Of a DNA stretch of 25,396 bases, positions 1 through 6,731 are shown piece after piece. The DNA comes from an uncultured Mucilaginibacter sp. Its GTDB lineage: Bacteria > Bacteroidota > Bacteroidia > Sphingobacteriales > Sphingobacteriaceae. Each line of letters starts with the position of its first letter. The stretch's first letter is position 1. The translations under genes and the position numbers were made by a program. The notes under the pieces are model-generated. The model saw only the letters and a list, made by a program, of their open reading frames with translations. It did no database searches and was not told where the DNA came from. The stretch is taken from NCBI RefSeq assembly GCF_946481715.1, contig NZ_CAMLOV010000070.1, positions 1-25,396 on the forward strand, in the 5' to 3' direction.

Positions 1-411
1 GGCAGCGAATACCTGGACGAGCAGGGTTACATTGTTTTGCACCAGGGCTTACAGCCGGTTTTGGCGTATTTTACGTTTGCGCGTTTTATAGAAGCCGATG
101 CGGTGCATTATACCGCAACAGGCCCGGTTACCAAACGTTACGAAAATGCAGATGCATTACCGGCAAAGGAGGTAGTGAAACTGGTACAACAACAGCGCAG
201 CACCGCAAATGCTTACGCCAACGAAGCGGAAAGATTTCTAATGGATCACCAGGAACAGTTCCCGGCATGGCATTATAACCGTAAAAACAAAAGTAGCAGG
301 CAGCCGGGCCCACGCATACGCGCGGTAGACCGTTCGGACTTTAATTACCCTGCAGAAAGCTACAGCAACCAACCATTTACCGATGAATTTTTAAACTATG
401 GCAACGGATAA
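1..411 (+). CDS. Phage-like structural protein, DUF6712-like (5' end outside window)
   Basis: The frame is open from the first base of the window to a stop at 411, so this is the C-terminal ~136 residues of a longer protein. The stretch reading VLAYFTFARFIEADAV, then TATGPVTK, then a helix with YANEAERFL resembles the DUF6712 family found in head-tail modules of Bacteroidota prophages; that assignment is from memory of the family pattern. The tail (after about residue 90 of the visible part) is polar, rich in Arg, Asn and Pro, and probably disordered. Its last 14 bases overlap the start of the tail-fibre gene, which indicates a shared transcript. A TTG exists at 37 but there is no reason to start there, because the homologous region continues upstream. 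Exact role in the virion is unknown. Confidence 0.6.
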   Translation, partial: GSEYLDEQGYIVLHQGLQPVLAYFTFARFIEADAVHYTATGPVTKRYENADALPAKEVVKLVQQQRSTANAYANEAERFLMDHQEQFPAWHYNRKNKSSRQPGPRIRAVDRSDFNYPAESYSNQPFTDEFLNYGNG

Positions 412-1876
412 AAAAATAAGCGAACTACCTGTATTAACAGATATCAGTGCAACCGATATCTCTGTTTTGGTAAACAATGGTGTAGATTATCAATTCTCCA
501 TCAGTTCGCTACTGCAATACCTTAACACAAATTTATCGGCCGGCGCCATCATATCCTTTGGCGCCGAACTGCCTCAAAACACGGCTGGCAAAAATGGAGA
601 TGTGTTCCTGAACACGGGTACAGGGCAATTTGCGCAAAAAACATCGGGCACCTGGGCCATTGTATTTACCCTGCCCCAAACAAATGCCGCAGACGGCACC
701 ATTTTATACGGTGCCGGTTTACCTGCAACAAGTACAGGTAAAAATGCCGATAGCTATATCAACACCCTAACCGGCGTTTTTTATTTAAAAAGCGAGGGAG
801 CATGGTCGCAGGCCTTCTCTATGCAAACCGGCCCGCAAGGACCGCGTGGCGAAAAAGGTGATACCGGCGACACGGGGCTAAACGGTAAAACTGTGCTGAG
901 TGGCACATCCAACCCTTCTAATACCGGTACCGGCGCAAACGGCGATTTTTATATCAATACCAATACGCTGATGCTATTTGGCCCAAAAACTGCCGGCGTT
1001 TGGGGTGCCGGGGTATCATTAGTAGGCGAACAGGGAGAAAAAGGCGATGACGGAGATCCGGGTCCCGCAGGGCCGGCCGGACCAGCCGGAGCCACAGGCG
1101 CAACGGGGCCTACCGGGGCTACTGGGCCAACAGGTGCAACGGGTGCAACCGGCACACAAGGGCCGCCGGGGGCAGGTGTACCAACTGGTGGAACAACCGG
1201 GCAGGTATTGGCTAAAAACACCAATACCGATAATGACACGCACTGGGTAACGCCTGTAGCAGGCGTAACAGACCGGGGCGGGAGCAGCACAAGCACCACA
1301 GATTCGATAGCAAGCTATCCTGATGGCCTAACCTGCGAATGGGTAAATACAGATTTTCCAATTAACGGGATGTTAATAACCAATAAAACATCTGGGAATG
1401 GAGGAATGGTGACTCAAATTTTAACAAATTATAATGGATCACCGACGCTATACCTGAGAGTAGGGTGGTCCACCGGCGGCTTTGGTCCATGGAAGCAAAT
1501 CCCTACTGAAGGCCCATTAACTACGGTTTTAACAGGGTACTCGTCAGGTGCCGGGACTATTACAAATGCTGATAACATATTACAAGCTATACAGAAACTC
1601 AATGGCAATATGAGTGGTCTTGGCAATCCTTTTCACGATAGGGGTGATCGAAACAACTTTCCGGCAGATGATTTTAATAATTACTCCTTTGGTATAACCA
1701 TGGAGTATGTAAATCATGCAGATTTTCCAATAGCTGGAATGTTAACAACACATAAATCGAATGCTATAGGCGGCAGGGGTTTTCAGCAACTCGTTAATAC
1801 TGACAATGGTGTAACTTATATTAGAGGTGGGTATTATGCCGGTTGGGGAACTTTCAGACTGATTACCCCAGCTTAG
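398..1876 (+). CDS. Collagen-like phage tail-fibre / receptor-binding protein
   Basis: This 492-aa protein is a probable trimeric tail fibre. The N-terminus (MATDKKISELPVLTDI) is the short 'KISELP' motif common at the start of phage fibre proteins. Residues ~48-95, ~97-143 and ~163-210 are three related blocks of the form G-x-G-x-N-G-D-x-(F/Y)-(L/I)-N-T...G-x-W. They are separated by Gly-X-Y collagen-type runs at ~144-163 and ~211-257 (GEKGD, GPAGPAG, GATGPTG). The C-terminal part carries two similar ~60-residue repeats (about 305-367 and 425-490). Each has a pyocin-knob-like pattern: 'W/Y-VN-x-DFPI-x-GML-x-T' followed by a G-W-G-x-(W/F) ending. The ATG lies inside the end of the upstream gene. 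Receptor binding by the knob repeats is inferred from family knowledge; the target is unknown. Confidence 0.8.
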   Translation: MATDKKISELPVLTDISATDISVLVNNGVDYQFSISSLLQYLNTNLSAGAIISFGAELPQNTAGKNGDVFLNTGTGQFAQKTSGTWAIVFTLPQTNAADGTILYGAGLPATSTGKNADSYINTLTGVFYLKSEGAWSQAFSMQTGPQGPRGEKGDTGDTGLNGKTVLSGTSNPSNTGTGANGDFYINTNTLMLFGPKTAGVWGAGVSLVGEQGEKGDDGDPGPAGPAGPAGATGATGPTGATGPTGATGATGTQGPPGAGVPTGGTTGQVLAKNTNTDNDTHWVTPVAGVTDRGGSSTSTTDSIASYPDGLTCEWVNTDFPINGMLITNKTSGNGGMVTQILTNYNGSPTLYLRVGWSTGGFGPWKQIPTEGPLTTVLTGYSSGAGTITNADNILQAIQKLNGNMSGLGNPFHDRGDRNNFPADDFNNYSFGITMEYVNHADFPIAGMLTTHKSNAIGGRGFQQLVNTDNGVTYIRGGYYAGWGTFRLITPA

Positions 1877-1877
1877 C

Positions 1878-1985
1878 ATGGATTCTACATTTCAATCGTT
1901 ACAGGCTCGATATGACCGGGTGTTAAAGCCTGTGCACTCAAGGCCTTTGATATCCATTTTGTGCTGTAACGCTGCTAACGTTTAA
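1878..1985 (+). pseudogene. Short ORF after the fibre gene, possibly a truncated phage gene
   Basis: An ATG one base after the fibre stop codon opens a 35-codon frame (MDSTFQSLQARYDRVLKPV...). Tight spacing is typical of a genuine next gene in a phage operon, and the first ~19 residues look protein-like. The end (SILCCNAANV) does not, and the frame stops just before the oppositely oriented acyltransferase gene. The simplest reading is the 5' remnant of a tail-associated gene interrupted when the acyltransferase arrived. It could also be chance. No function is assigned. Confidence 0.25.
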
Positions 1986-2058
1986 AAAGTGCTGAAATTT
2001 AACCGGCCTGAGCACCTCGCTTACAGAGCTTTTCCAATTCCAGATAGCGGCGTCACAG

Positions 2059-3081
2059 TCAGAGACCTTCCAACCAATCCGTTCTGTACGACAACTTCCT
2101 GCCCAACTCAATAGAGGGTTTTTCAACTTTTATAAACATCGCTTTAGCACATATGATCACCAAAATGAGCATGGAAATATCGGCAACAATATTTAAGCTC
2201 AGGCGCTGCTGCACTGCTAAATTTGCTTTTATAAAACCAAATAAATAAATCCCAACGGGTACATGTATTAAATAAACGGAGTACGAATAATCGCCCAGGC
2301 GGCTAAAAAAATTATTTTTTAGCGGGAAACGGCTATTCAGCAAAATGAGTACGCATACCAGCAGCGAAGTGAAATAATAAATAGAAGATGGGTGTTTAAC
2401 ATAAGCGCCGATAGCTGATAATAAAAGTAAGCCTACCGCAAAAAACAAATCCTCGCCCCGGTGTATAACCGAATAAAGTGCATAACCCAGCATAAAAACA
2501 GGAAGTTCGTTAAAAAAGAACAGAAACCCTGCAGGCTTTTGAGGGATAAAAATAGCTGCCGCTGTTAATAGTAACAGGAAGCCCCATTTGGCCCGGCCGC
2601 CGATAGCTAAAGCAACAAAAACCAACAGGTAAAAGCATATTTCGTACGGCAGGGTCCAGTAAACCCAGTTGATGGTACGCACGGTAGAAAGTGGTTCGGT
2701 GTATAAACAAAGGGTGGCTGCTATATCGCCCGGGGAATTTGGCAGCGCCGTTGCAGAATTGGTACCTGTAACAATTTTTAACGCTACAGCTGAGAGGCAT
2801 ACCAACAAAATGCTAAACCAATAGGGCGGGTATATCCTAAAAAAACGCCTCACTATAAAACTAAAAGGTGTTTTGGCATGCTGCCCGGCAATGCAGATAC
2901 AATAACCACTAATGACAAAAAACACCGGCACCCCCAAATAACCAAATTTACAAAATGCCCGGTACCAATTATCAATATAAGGTATCCCCGCATTGAAATG
3001 GAATAATGCCACCCATGAGGCGGACAAAAACCGCAAAAGATCAATTAAATAATTACGTTTTGAGTCGTTTGGCTTAAGCAT
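2059..3081 (-). CDS. Membrane O-acyltransferase, acyltransferase-3 (OafA-like) family
   Basis: A 340-aa polytopic membrane protein of the Acyl_transf_3 family, which moves acyl (often acetyl) groups onto sugars of surface glycans. The N-terminus shows the family signature: RFLSASWVALFHF with Arg17 and His28, then GVPVFFVISGY at 50-60 and RRFFRIYPPYW at 78-88. About ten hydrophobic helices follow. I start at the ATG at 3081; an upstream TTG at 3132 would add 17 non-conserved residues before the usual short cytosolic lead. It is transcribed against the flanking phage-like genes and stands alone between the fibre and holin-like genes. That is the position of lysogenic-conversion genes such as serotype-converting O-acetyltransferases of other phages. 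The substrate is not visible from sequence. Confidence 0.85.
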   Translation of the reverse strand: MLKPNDSKRNYLIDLLRFLSASWVALFHFNAGIPYIDNWYRAFCKFGYLGVPVFFVISGYCICIAGQHAKTPFSFIVRRFFRIYPPYWFSILLVCLSAVALKIVTGTNSATALPNSPGDIAATLCLYTEPLSTVRTINWVYWTLPYEICFYLLVFVALAIGGRAKWGFLLLLTAAAIFIPQKPAGFLFFFNELPVFMLGYALYSVIHRGEDLFFAVGLLLLSAIGAYVKHPSSIYYFTSLLVCVLILLNSRFPLKNNFFSRLGDYSYSVYLIHVPVGIYLFGFIKANLAVQQRLSLNIVADISMLILVIICAKAMFIKVEKPSIELGRKLSYRTDWLEGL

Positions 3082-3214
3082 CAATAAACAGGAAGCATTT
3101 AATTTTAACGGGGCACCTGGCAGTATCGCCAAAGCTAAGCAAAATCGTTGTCATCGTTTAATAAACGCCAAACCTTCAAAAATCCATTATTAACAACTAT
3201 AAACATATTTTCAC

Positions 3215-3454
3215 ATGCAAAAACCGCTCACCATCCTTCAGCGCATCCTAAGCGACACGCCGGCCTTTTTTAAACGTGCCCAACTTTTTGGCCTAAGTTT
3301 AGCCGGGCTGGGCACTTCGCTTACCCAAATTGCCGGCATACCCGGCAAACTCTCTACTATACTAATCTCCATAGGCTCAACTATGGCTGTTGTGTCGCAA
3401 TTTGCTGTAAAGCAATGGCCATCGAAAGAAGCGCCGAGCGATGCCCCTAAATAA
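3215..3454 (+). CDS. Small membrane protein, holin-like
   Basis: This 79-aa protein has an amphipathic N-terminus (MQKPLTILQRILSDTPAFFKRAQ), a glycine-rich hydrophobic segment at ~24-45 (FGLSLAGLGTSLTQIAGIPG), a second at ~47-66 (STILISIGSTMAVVSQFAV) and a short charged tail. Size, two membrane segments and position after a phage tail fibre fit a class II-like holin of a Bacteroidota prophage. The call rests on architecture and context only; no family motif is recognised. The ATG is the only sensible start. Confidence 0.5.
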   Translation: MQKPLTILQRILSDTPAFFKRAQLFGLSLAGLGTSLTQIAGIPGKLSTILISIGSTMAVVSQFAVKQWPSKEAPSDAPK

Positions 3455-3503
3455 ACCCGCCATTGAGTCGATTTAATTACACCCCATTTTTAAACATTAA
3501 CCC

Positions 3504-3752
3504 ATGACAACATTTGAACACCGCGAACTTAAAGGCATCACTATTAAAAACATAGTGGTTACTATCGTCAGCACGGCCAGTATTGTAGTATCGGTAATGA
3601 CTACTTACTTTCAATTAAAAGGTGAGATCCGCGACCTGAAAGTAACACAGGATGCCCAAACCCGTGTAAACGAGATCCGGTTGAAAGTGCTTGAGGGACA
3701 GGTGGCCCTTTTACAGCGCGAAGTGGAGGAGATCAAGTCGCGTAAATATTGA
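3504..3752 (+). CDS. Small single-pass membrane protein with coiled coil (phage lysis-type)
   Basis: This 82-aa protein has a membrane segment at ~13-33 (IKNIVVTIVSTASIVVSVMTTYF) followed by a heptad-like charged helix to the C-terminus (LKGEIRDLKVTQ...LEGQVALLQREVEEIKSRKY). This layout resembles phage haemolysin/XhlA-like or holin-accessory proteins that work with a holin in lysis. It lies 49 bp after the holin-like gene on the same strand and is probably co-transcribed. No endolysin follows in this window. The role is inferred from shape and location only. Confidence 0.45.
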   Translation: MTTFEHRELKGITIKNIVVTIVSTASIVVSVMTTYFQLKGEIRDLKVTQDAQTRVNEIRLKVLEGQVALLQREVEEIKSRKY

Positions 3753-3885
3753 TCTTATAATCTTCCATGCTTCAGTTTAAGCTGTGTTTTATGATCAGGC
3801 GCGACAAACATCATAAGCCGGTGCAAGTTACAAGCGCTATCCCTGCCTCATCATAAATTTACTCATTAAGTTATTTTATAAAAAC

Positions 3886-3918
3886 TTTGCAAACTAACTA
3901 CCAGCCCATATATATTTG
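3886..3918 (+). promoter_or_regulatory. Ordinary Bacteroidota promoter (TTTG - 21 bp - TATATTTG)
   Basis: TTTG at 3886-3889 and TATATTTG at 3911-3918 match the -33 and TAnnTTTG -7 elements of the Bacteroidota primary sigma factor, 21 bp apart. The ATG of the next gene is 25 bases downstream, which argues against the alternative TTG at 3916 because that lies inside the -7 element. No CRP/FNR-like palindrome lies upstream, so this serves as an internal contrast to the activator-type promoters elsewhere in the window. Confidence 0.65.
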
Positions 3919-3942
3919 CACCCCTCAAAAATCAACCAAGCC

Positions 3943-4356
3943 ATGAGCCACCACAATTTAAACAACCAGGAGTTTCTTCGGCAAATAGAAACTGTTACCA
4001 TCGACCCGGAGCTATTTAACCATGAGGCACATATCCGTATGGCATGGCTATATTTAAATGAGTTTGAAAAGGACACAGCGCTCGGTCGCATCAGCGCCGG
4101 CATCAAGGGCATCGATGCCAAATACGCCGGTGGGATGAAATACCATCACACTATCACTATGGTTTTTGCCAATAGTATGGTTGCATTGATGCAGGGTAAA
4201 ATCCATAAAACCTGGCAGGAGTTTGTAGCCGCAAATGCGGGAATAGGCATTTCAAAAAGTTTTTTGGCGGAGTATTATTCGGATGATTTGCTTTATTCTG
4301 AAGAAGCCAAAGCCGGGTTTGTGATGCCAGATAATAAGCCGCTGCCGTCGATTTAG
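3943..4356 (+). CDS. Conserved-looking hypothetical protein, 137 aa
   Basis: No family is recognised with certainty. The protein is soluble and mostly helical, without a signal peptide. Noticeable features are a His-rich helix NHEAHIRMAW at 26-35 and a second His cluster KYHHTIT at 66-72. These could bind a metal, or simply be conserved packing; this is inference. The start is the ATG at 3943, placed correctly after a clear promoter at 3886-3918; a TTG at 3916 is rejected because it overlaps the -7 element. It is monocistronic, with phage-like genes on one side and the low-oxygen island on the other, and has no low-oxygen palindrome. Confidence 0.7.
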   Translation: MSHHNLNNQEFLRQIETVTIDPELFNHEAHIRMAWLYLNEFEKDTALGRISAGIKGIDAKYAGGMKYHHTITMVFANSMVALMQGKIHKTWQEFVAANAGIGISKSFLAEYYSDDLLYSEEAKAGFVMPDNKPLPSI

Positions 4357-4519
4357 CTCCATGCTGCTATTAGCCATGGCTGGTTGAAGGCGAAAATTCC
4401 GAAAGAAGCAAATCATTAAGGAAAGCGACAGTTTAAGACCGATACCGAAGTGGACGTATTACGCCATTCGGTTGCCGGCAAAGAAGGCGAATTTATTGAC
4501 TCGCAAAACGATGAGCTTA
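4357..4519. other. Intergenic stretch with a possible coding relic
   Basis: Between two confident genes, plus-strand codons from 4420 to about 4520 read as a plausible protein piece (TDTEVDVLRHSVAGKEGEF, IDSQNDELIS), but the frame has a stop at 4417 and no good start. The frame then runs antisense through the 80-aa gene. It may be a decayed gene fragment or chance. No terminator hairpin was recognised. Confidence 0.2.
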
Positions 4520-4762
4520 TTAGCTATTCTTGCTTGCCCTCACCTCAAAATCCTCCTGGTGCGAAAATATTTTGCCGTCGTATTCCCAGTCCAACGTCAG
4601 TTTCCACTTGCCTTCGCTGCAATCGGCAAGCGGTATTTCTACTAAATTATCTTTCGTGCTTTCCACCCTTACCCTGATGCCGCAATCAGCAACGGAGTTC
4701 ACCGGAGTAAGTGTAGCATTACCCCTCACCGGGTGGTTGAAGTTAAATTGTATGGCTTTCAT
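4520..4762 (-). CDS. Small soluble FixH-like protein
   Basis: An 80-aa protein with no signal peptide or membrane helix, predicted all-beta. Its second half (P-L-A-D-C...GKWKLTLDWEYDGK...Q-x-x-F) lines up with the C-terminal domain of the FixH/CcoH protein encoded at 13952-14380 (IPASKLPAGKWAITIEW...K...Q-Q-L-F). Upstream, a shared P-x5-D ... I-P spacing needs only a two-residue gap. I therefore read it as the periplasmic-type domain of FixH without the membrane anchor; homology is inferred by eye. It has its own palindrome and -7 element at 4783-4826, with the ATG 21 bases after the -7, and sits downstream of the 596-aa gene on the same strand. Cys27 and Cys48 could be functional. Confidence 0.65.
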   Translation of the reverse strand: MKAIQFNFNHPVRGNATLTPVNSVADCGIRVRVESTKDNLVEIPLADCSEGKWKLTLDWEYDGKIFSHQEDFEVRASKNS

Positions 4763-4782
4763 ATTTAGGTAAATTGATTACG

Positions 4783-4826
4783 CCAATTTAAAACATCAAG
4801 CGCCCAAAAAAAATGACGGCCGTCAC
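4783..4826 (-). promoter_or_regulatory. CRP/FNR-like box and -7 element for the 80-aa gene
   Basis: Palindrome ATGACGGCCGTCAC at 4813-4826 (centre 4819.5) overlaps the stop codon of the 596-aa gene. On the minus strand the -7-like element TAAATTGG (4790-4783) ends 36.5 bp from that centre, the shorter of the two spacings used in this window. The ATG follows 21 bases later. Confidence 0.65.
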
Positions 4827-6613
4827 AAAGCGCCCTGTAAATTTCCCAATGGCAGTTTTAACAGCACCTCTTCAAATGCCTGTAGTTGCTCTTTTGCTGA
4901 AGCAGGCAGGGCAAGCACATCACCAAACAATGCTTTATAATAAGCAATGCCGTTTAAGAGCTGGTTCTTAAATTTTAATAACTGGTTCTTCTTTTTATCA
5001 GTTAACCCGGCAATGTTTTGTTGTATATCTTTTTGCAGGTAATTTACGTAAAGATCGAGCTCTTTTAAAAACATATGAGGCCGCGCCACCTGCTTTAAAA
5101 GATCCAGCTTGCCATAAATATGCCCAACCATTTCATCTAAGGAAAAAGTCCGTTTAAAATAAGCCAGATTGGGGCCGGGGCAAATGGCCACCGCAGTATT
5201 TTCTTTAGGTTTCGCTATATCATACTTCAAGTACACCGATGAACATAACCCTTCGCAAAGGCATATTTTTTCGGTGATACTATTTAGTGCGCTCTGATGA
5301 GCATCGTCAGTGAGGTGCTGCCCGTTCAGTTGTTTTATTTTAAGGTTTTGGTACTCCCTGGATGCTGTGCAAATTGGTTGCTCTGTAAACTCGGTATTAC
5401 TGCACAGGAATTTCTTGGTACATGGGCTCCCCGGGCGGTTGTTTTTTATACGGCTTAACCTCAGCTGCTCCGAAGAGCTTTGCTTAAAATTATTAAACAG
5501 TATGCCAAGTGGCGATGCGTTGCTCAGGTAATAATCATTTTCGCGGGCGCCGGCCAGTTTGGTCAGTGTTTCATCATCTACGTTGGTAGCTTCGGGTACC
5601 AGCAGGAAAGGGCTCCCCCAGCCTGTTCCGTCCAGGTTATAATAACGCGTTAAAAATTCCCCCTCATCCGCAGTACCTATCCCACCTTGCACGGTTATCC
5701 GCTGTACCGGGGCTTTTTTTGTTACTACCCCTTTCATCAGCAATGCGCTATCGAATAAGTTGTATAACTCATCCAGCATTTCTGCACGGCGTGTTTTAAA
5801 CTCCTCCAATATAGGCCCAAGCAGGAATCCTTCCGTTGCAAAAGCATGCCCACCACAGTTTAACCCCGATTCTATCCTGAACTCGGACACCCACAATCCT
5901 TTCTTTGCCAAAAATTTTGCCTGTATAAACGCAGAGCGAAAATCACTTACTTTCAGGATGATCTTTTTCTTCAGCTGACCGTCGCCGGCAGGGAAAAAGT
6001 CGGCAAAGTTTTCAAGGTAACTATATAACCGTGGGTTCATGCCGGCAGATAAAACAACTGATGACTGCAAAGTACTTGCGGCAAAGCCCCGCAAGGCAGC
6101 AAGCGCATCGGTGTTTTCATCGCCGGTGTAGTTGCCATCGGCATTAAAATTCATCTTATCTACCTTAGCCATTATATTAACATCGATAGCTCCCTGTTCC
6201 ATTTTTTTGAGCAGAATGGCTTTAAACATCCTTTTTTGCTCCCCCTCAGGATAATCCATCATCAGGTCGTAGCCTTGTTTGAGTTGCGAACTTTCGGGTA
6301 GTAATTCAAAATAACGGTCAAGGTCGCTGCCTGTACCGAAACTTTTCCGGCGCATATCCGCAAACTGTTGCCGTACCAGTTCATCTACTAGGTTTAAATA
6401 GGCGGTTACCCGTTTAGCACGGTAATCATCTTCTGTTTTCTTTATCGGCATAAACGCCTTTTCATTTTCGGTGGAATGGTACTCGCGCATTCGCTCTATC
6501 AGTTCATCGTCTACAACAGACATTACTGACGCTATGCCGTAGCGCGCTACTTTAAGGGGAGTATCTATAGAAAAACCCAGTCCTAACACGGGTATATGAA
6601 ATGTATGGCTCAT
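4823..6613 (-). CDS. Predicted TIM-barrel / Fe-S type oxidoreductase of unknown function
   Basis: A 596-aa soluble protein I cannot name. The N-terminus (VLGLGFSIDTPLKVARYGI, residues 9-27) and the segment VQGGIGTADEGEFL...DGTGWGSPFLL (308-337) resemble FMN-binding TIM-barrel enzymes of the nitronate monooxygenase / glutamate synthase type; this is a pattern impression, not a domain hit. Residues 249-256 read SGLNCGGH. A cysteine-rich region follows: Cys398, 404, 415, then CLCEGLC at 451-457, and Cys478. Together these could ligate an iron-sulphur cluster. The C-terminal ~100 residues are helical. The ATG lies 5 bases after a perfect TACTTTTG -7 element, so the transcript may be leaderless. 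It is divergent from ccoI and shares its palindrome, which places it in the low-oxygen regulon. Confidence 0.7.
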   Translation of the reverse strand: MSHTFHIPVLGLGFSIDTPLKVARYGIASVMSVVDDELIERMREYHSTENEKAFMPIKKTEDDYRAKRVTAYLNLVDELVRQQFADMRRKSFGTGSDLDRYFELLPESSQLKQGYDLMMDYPEGEQKRMFKAILLKKMEQGAIDVNIMAKVDKMNFNADGNYTGDENTDALAALRGFAASTLQSSVVLSAGMNPRLYSYLENFADFFPAGDGQLKKKIILKVSDFRSAFIQAKFLAKKGLWVSEFRIESGLNCGGHAFATEGFLLGPILEEFKTRRAEMLDELYNLFDSALLMKGVVTKKAPVQRITVQGGIGTADEGEFLTRYYNLDGTGWGSPFLLVPEATNVDDETLTKLAGARENDYYLSNASPLGILFNNFKQSSSEQLRLSRIKNNRPGSPCTKKFLCSNTEFTEQPICTASREYQNLKIKQLNGQHLTDDAHQSALNSITEKICLCEGLCSSVYLKYDIAKPKENTAVAICPGPNLAYFKRTFSLDEMVGHIYGKLDLLKQVARPHMFLKELDLYVNYLQKDIQQNIAGLTDKKKNQLLKFKNQLLNGIAYYKALFGDVLALPASAKEQLQAFEEVLLKLPLGNLQGAL

Positions 6614-6617
6614 GGGC

Positions 6618-6661
6618 CAAAAGTATCGTTATACCCGCGCAAGAAAATTGACTACCGTCAC
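6618..6661 (-). promoter_or_regulatory. CRP/FNR-like box with -7 for the 596-aa gene
   Basis: Palindrome TTGACTACCGTCAC at 6648-6661 (centre 6654.5). On the minus strand TACTTTTG (6625-6618) is a perfect TAnnTTTG element ending 36.5 bp from the centre. The start codon's first base (6613) is five bases further, about where transcription should begin. Confidence 0.65.
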
Positions 6662-6713
6662 TTTTTGCATAGCCCTTCATCATTATTTAAGCGTACCAAA
6701 ACCGGCAGCTTTG
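6648..6713 (+). promoter_or_regulatory. Same CRP/FNR-like box with -7 for ccoI
   Basis: The palindrome at 6648-6661 also faces right. CAGCTTTG at 6706-6713 fits the -7 consensus at five of six fixed positions and ends exactly 58.5 bp from the palindrome centre. The ccoI ATG follows 19 bases later. One box would thus serve two divergent promoters with the two different spacings. Confidence 0.6.
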
Positions 6714-6731
6714 AATAATTAAAATTAAGAT

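Noticed and set aside
949..1299. Long antisense frames and repeat-like DNA opposite the collagen-coding part, resembling a tandem-repeat or CRISPR-like array
   Set aside because: The periodicity is the 9-base Gly-X-Y codon pattern of the fibre gene; the units are too short and have no spacer structure, and the antisense proteins are low-complexity Pro/Gly/Ala.
3753..3942. Possible prophage attachment site at the right end of the phage-like genes
   Set aside because: No tRNA, integrase or direct repeat with a visible partner; the left end of the element lies outside the window, so no att site can be supported.
4450..4772. Plus-strand frames at 4450-4677 and 4530-4772
   Set aside because: They run antisense to the 80-aa FixH-like gene, which has a matching promoter and a coherent beta-domain; the plus-strand products are Ser/Leu/Cys-rich without family features.
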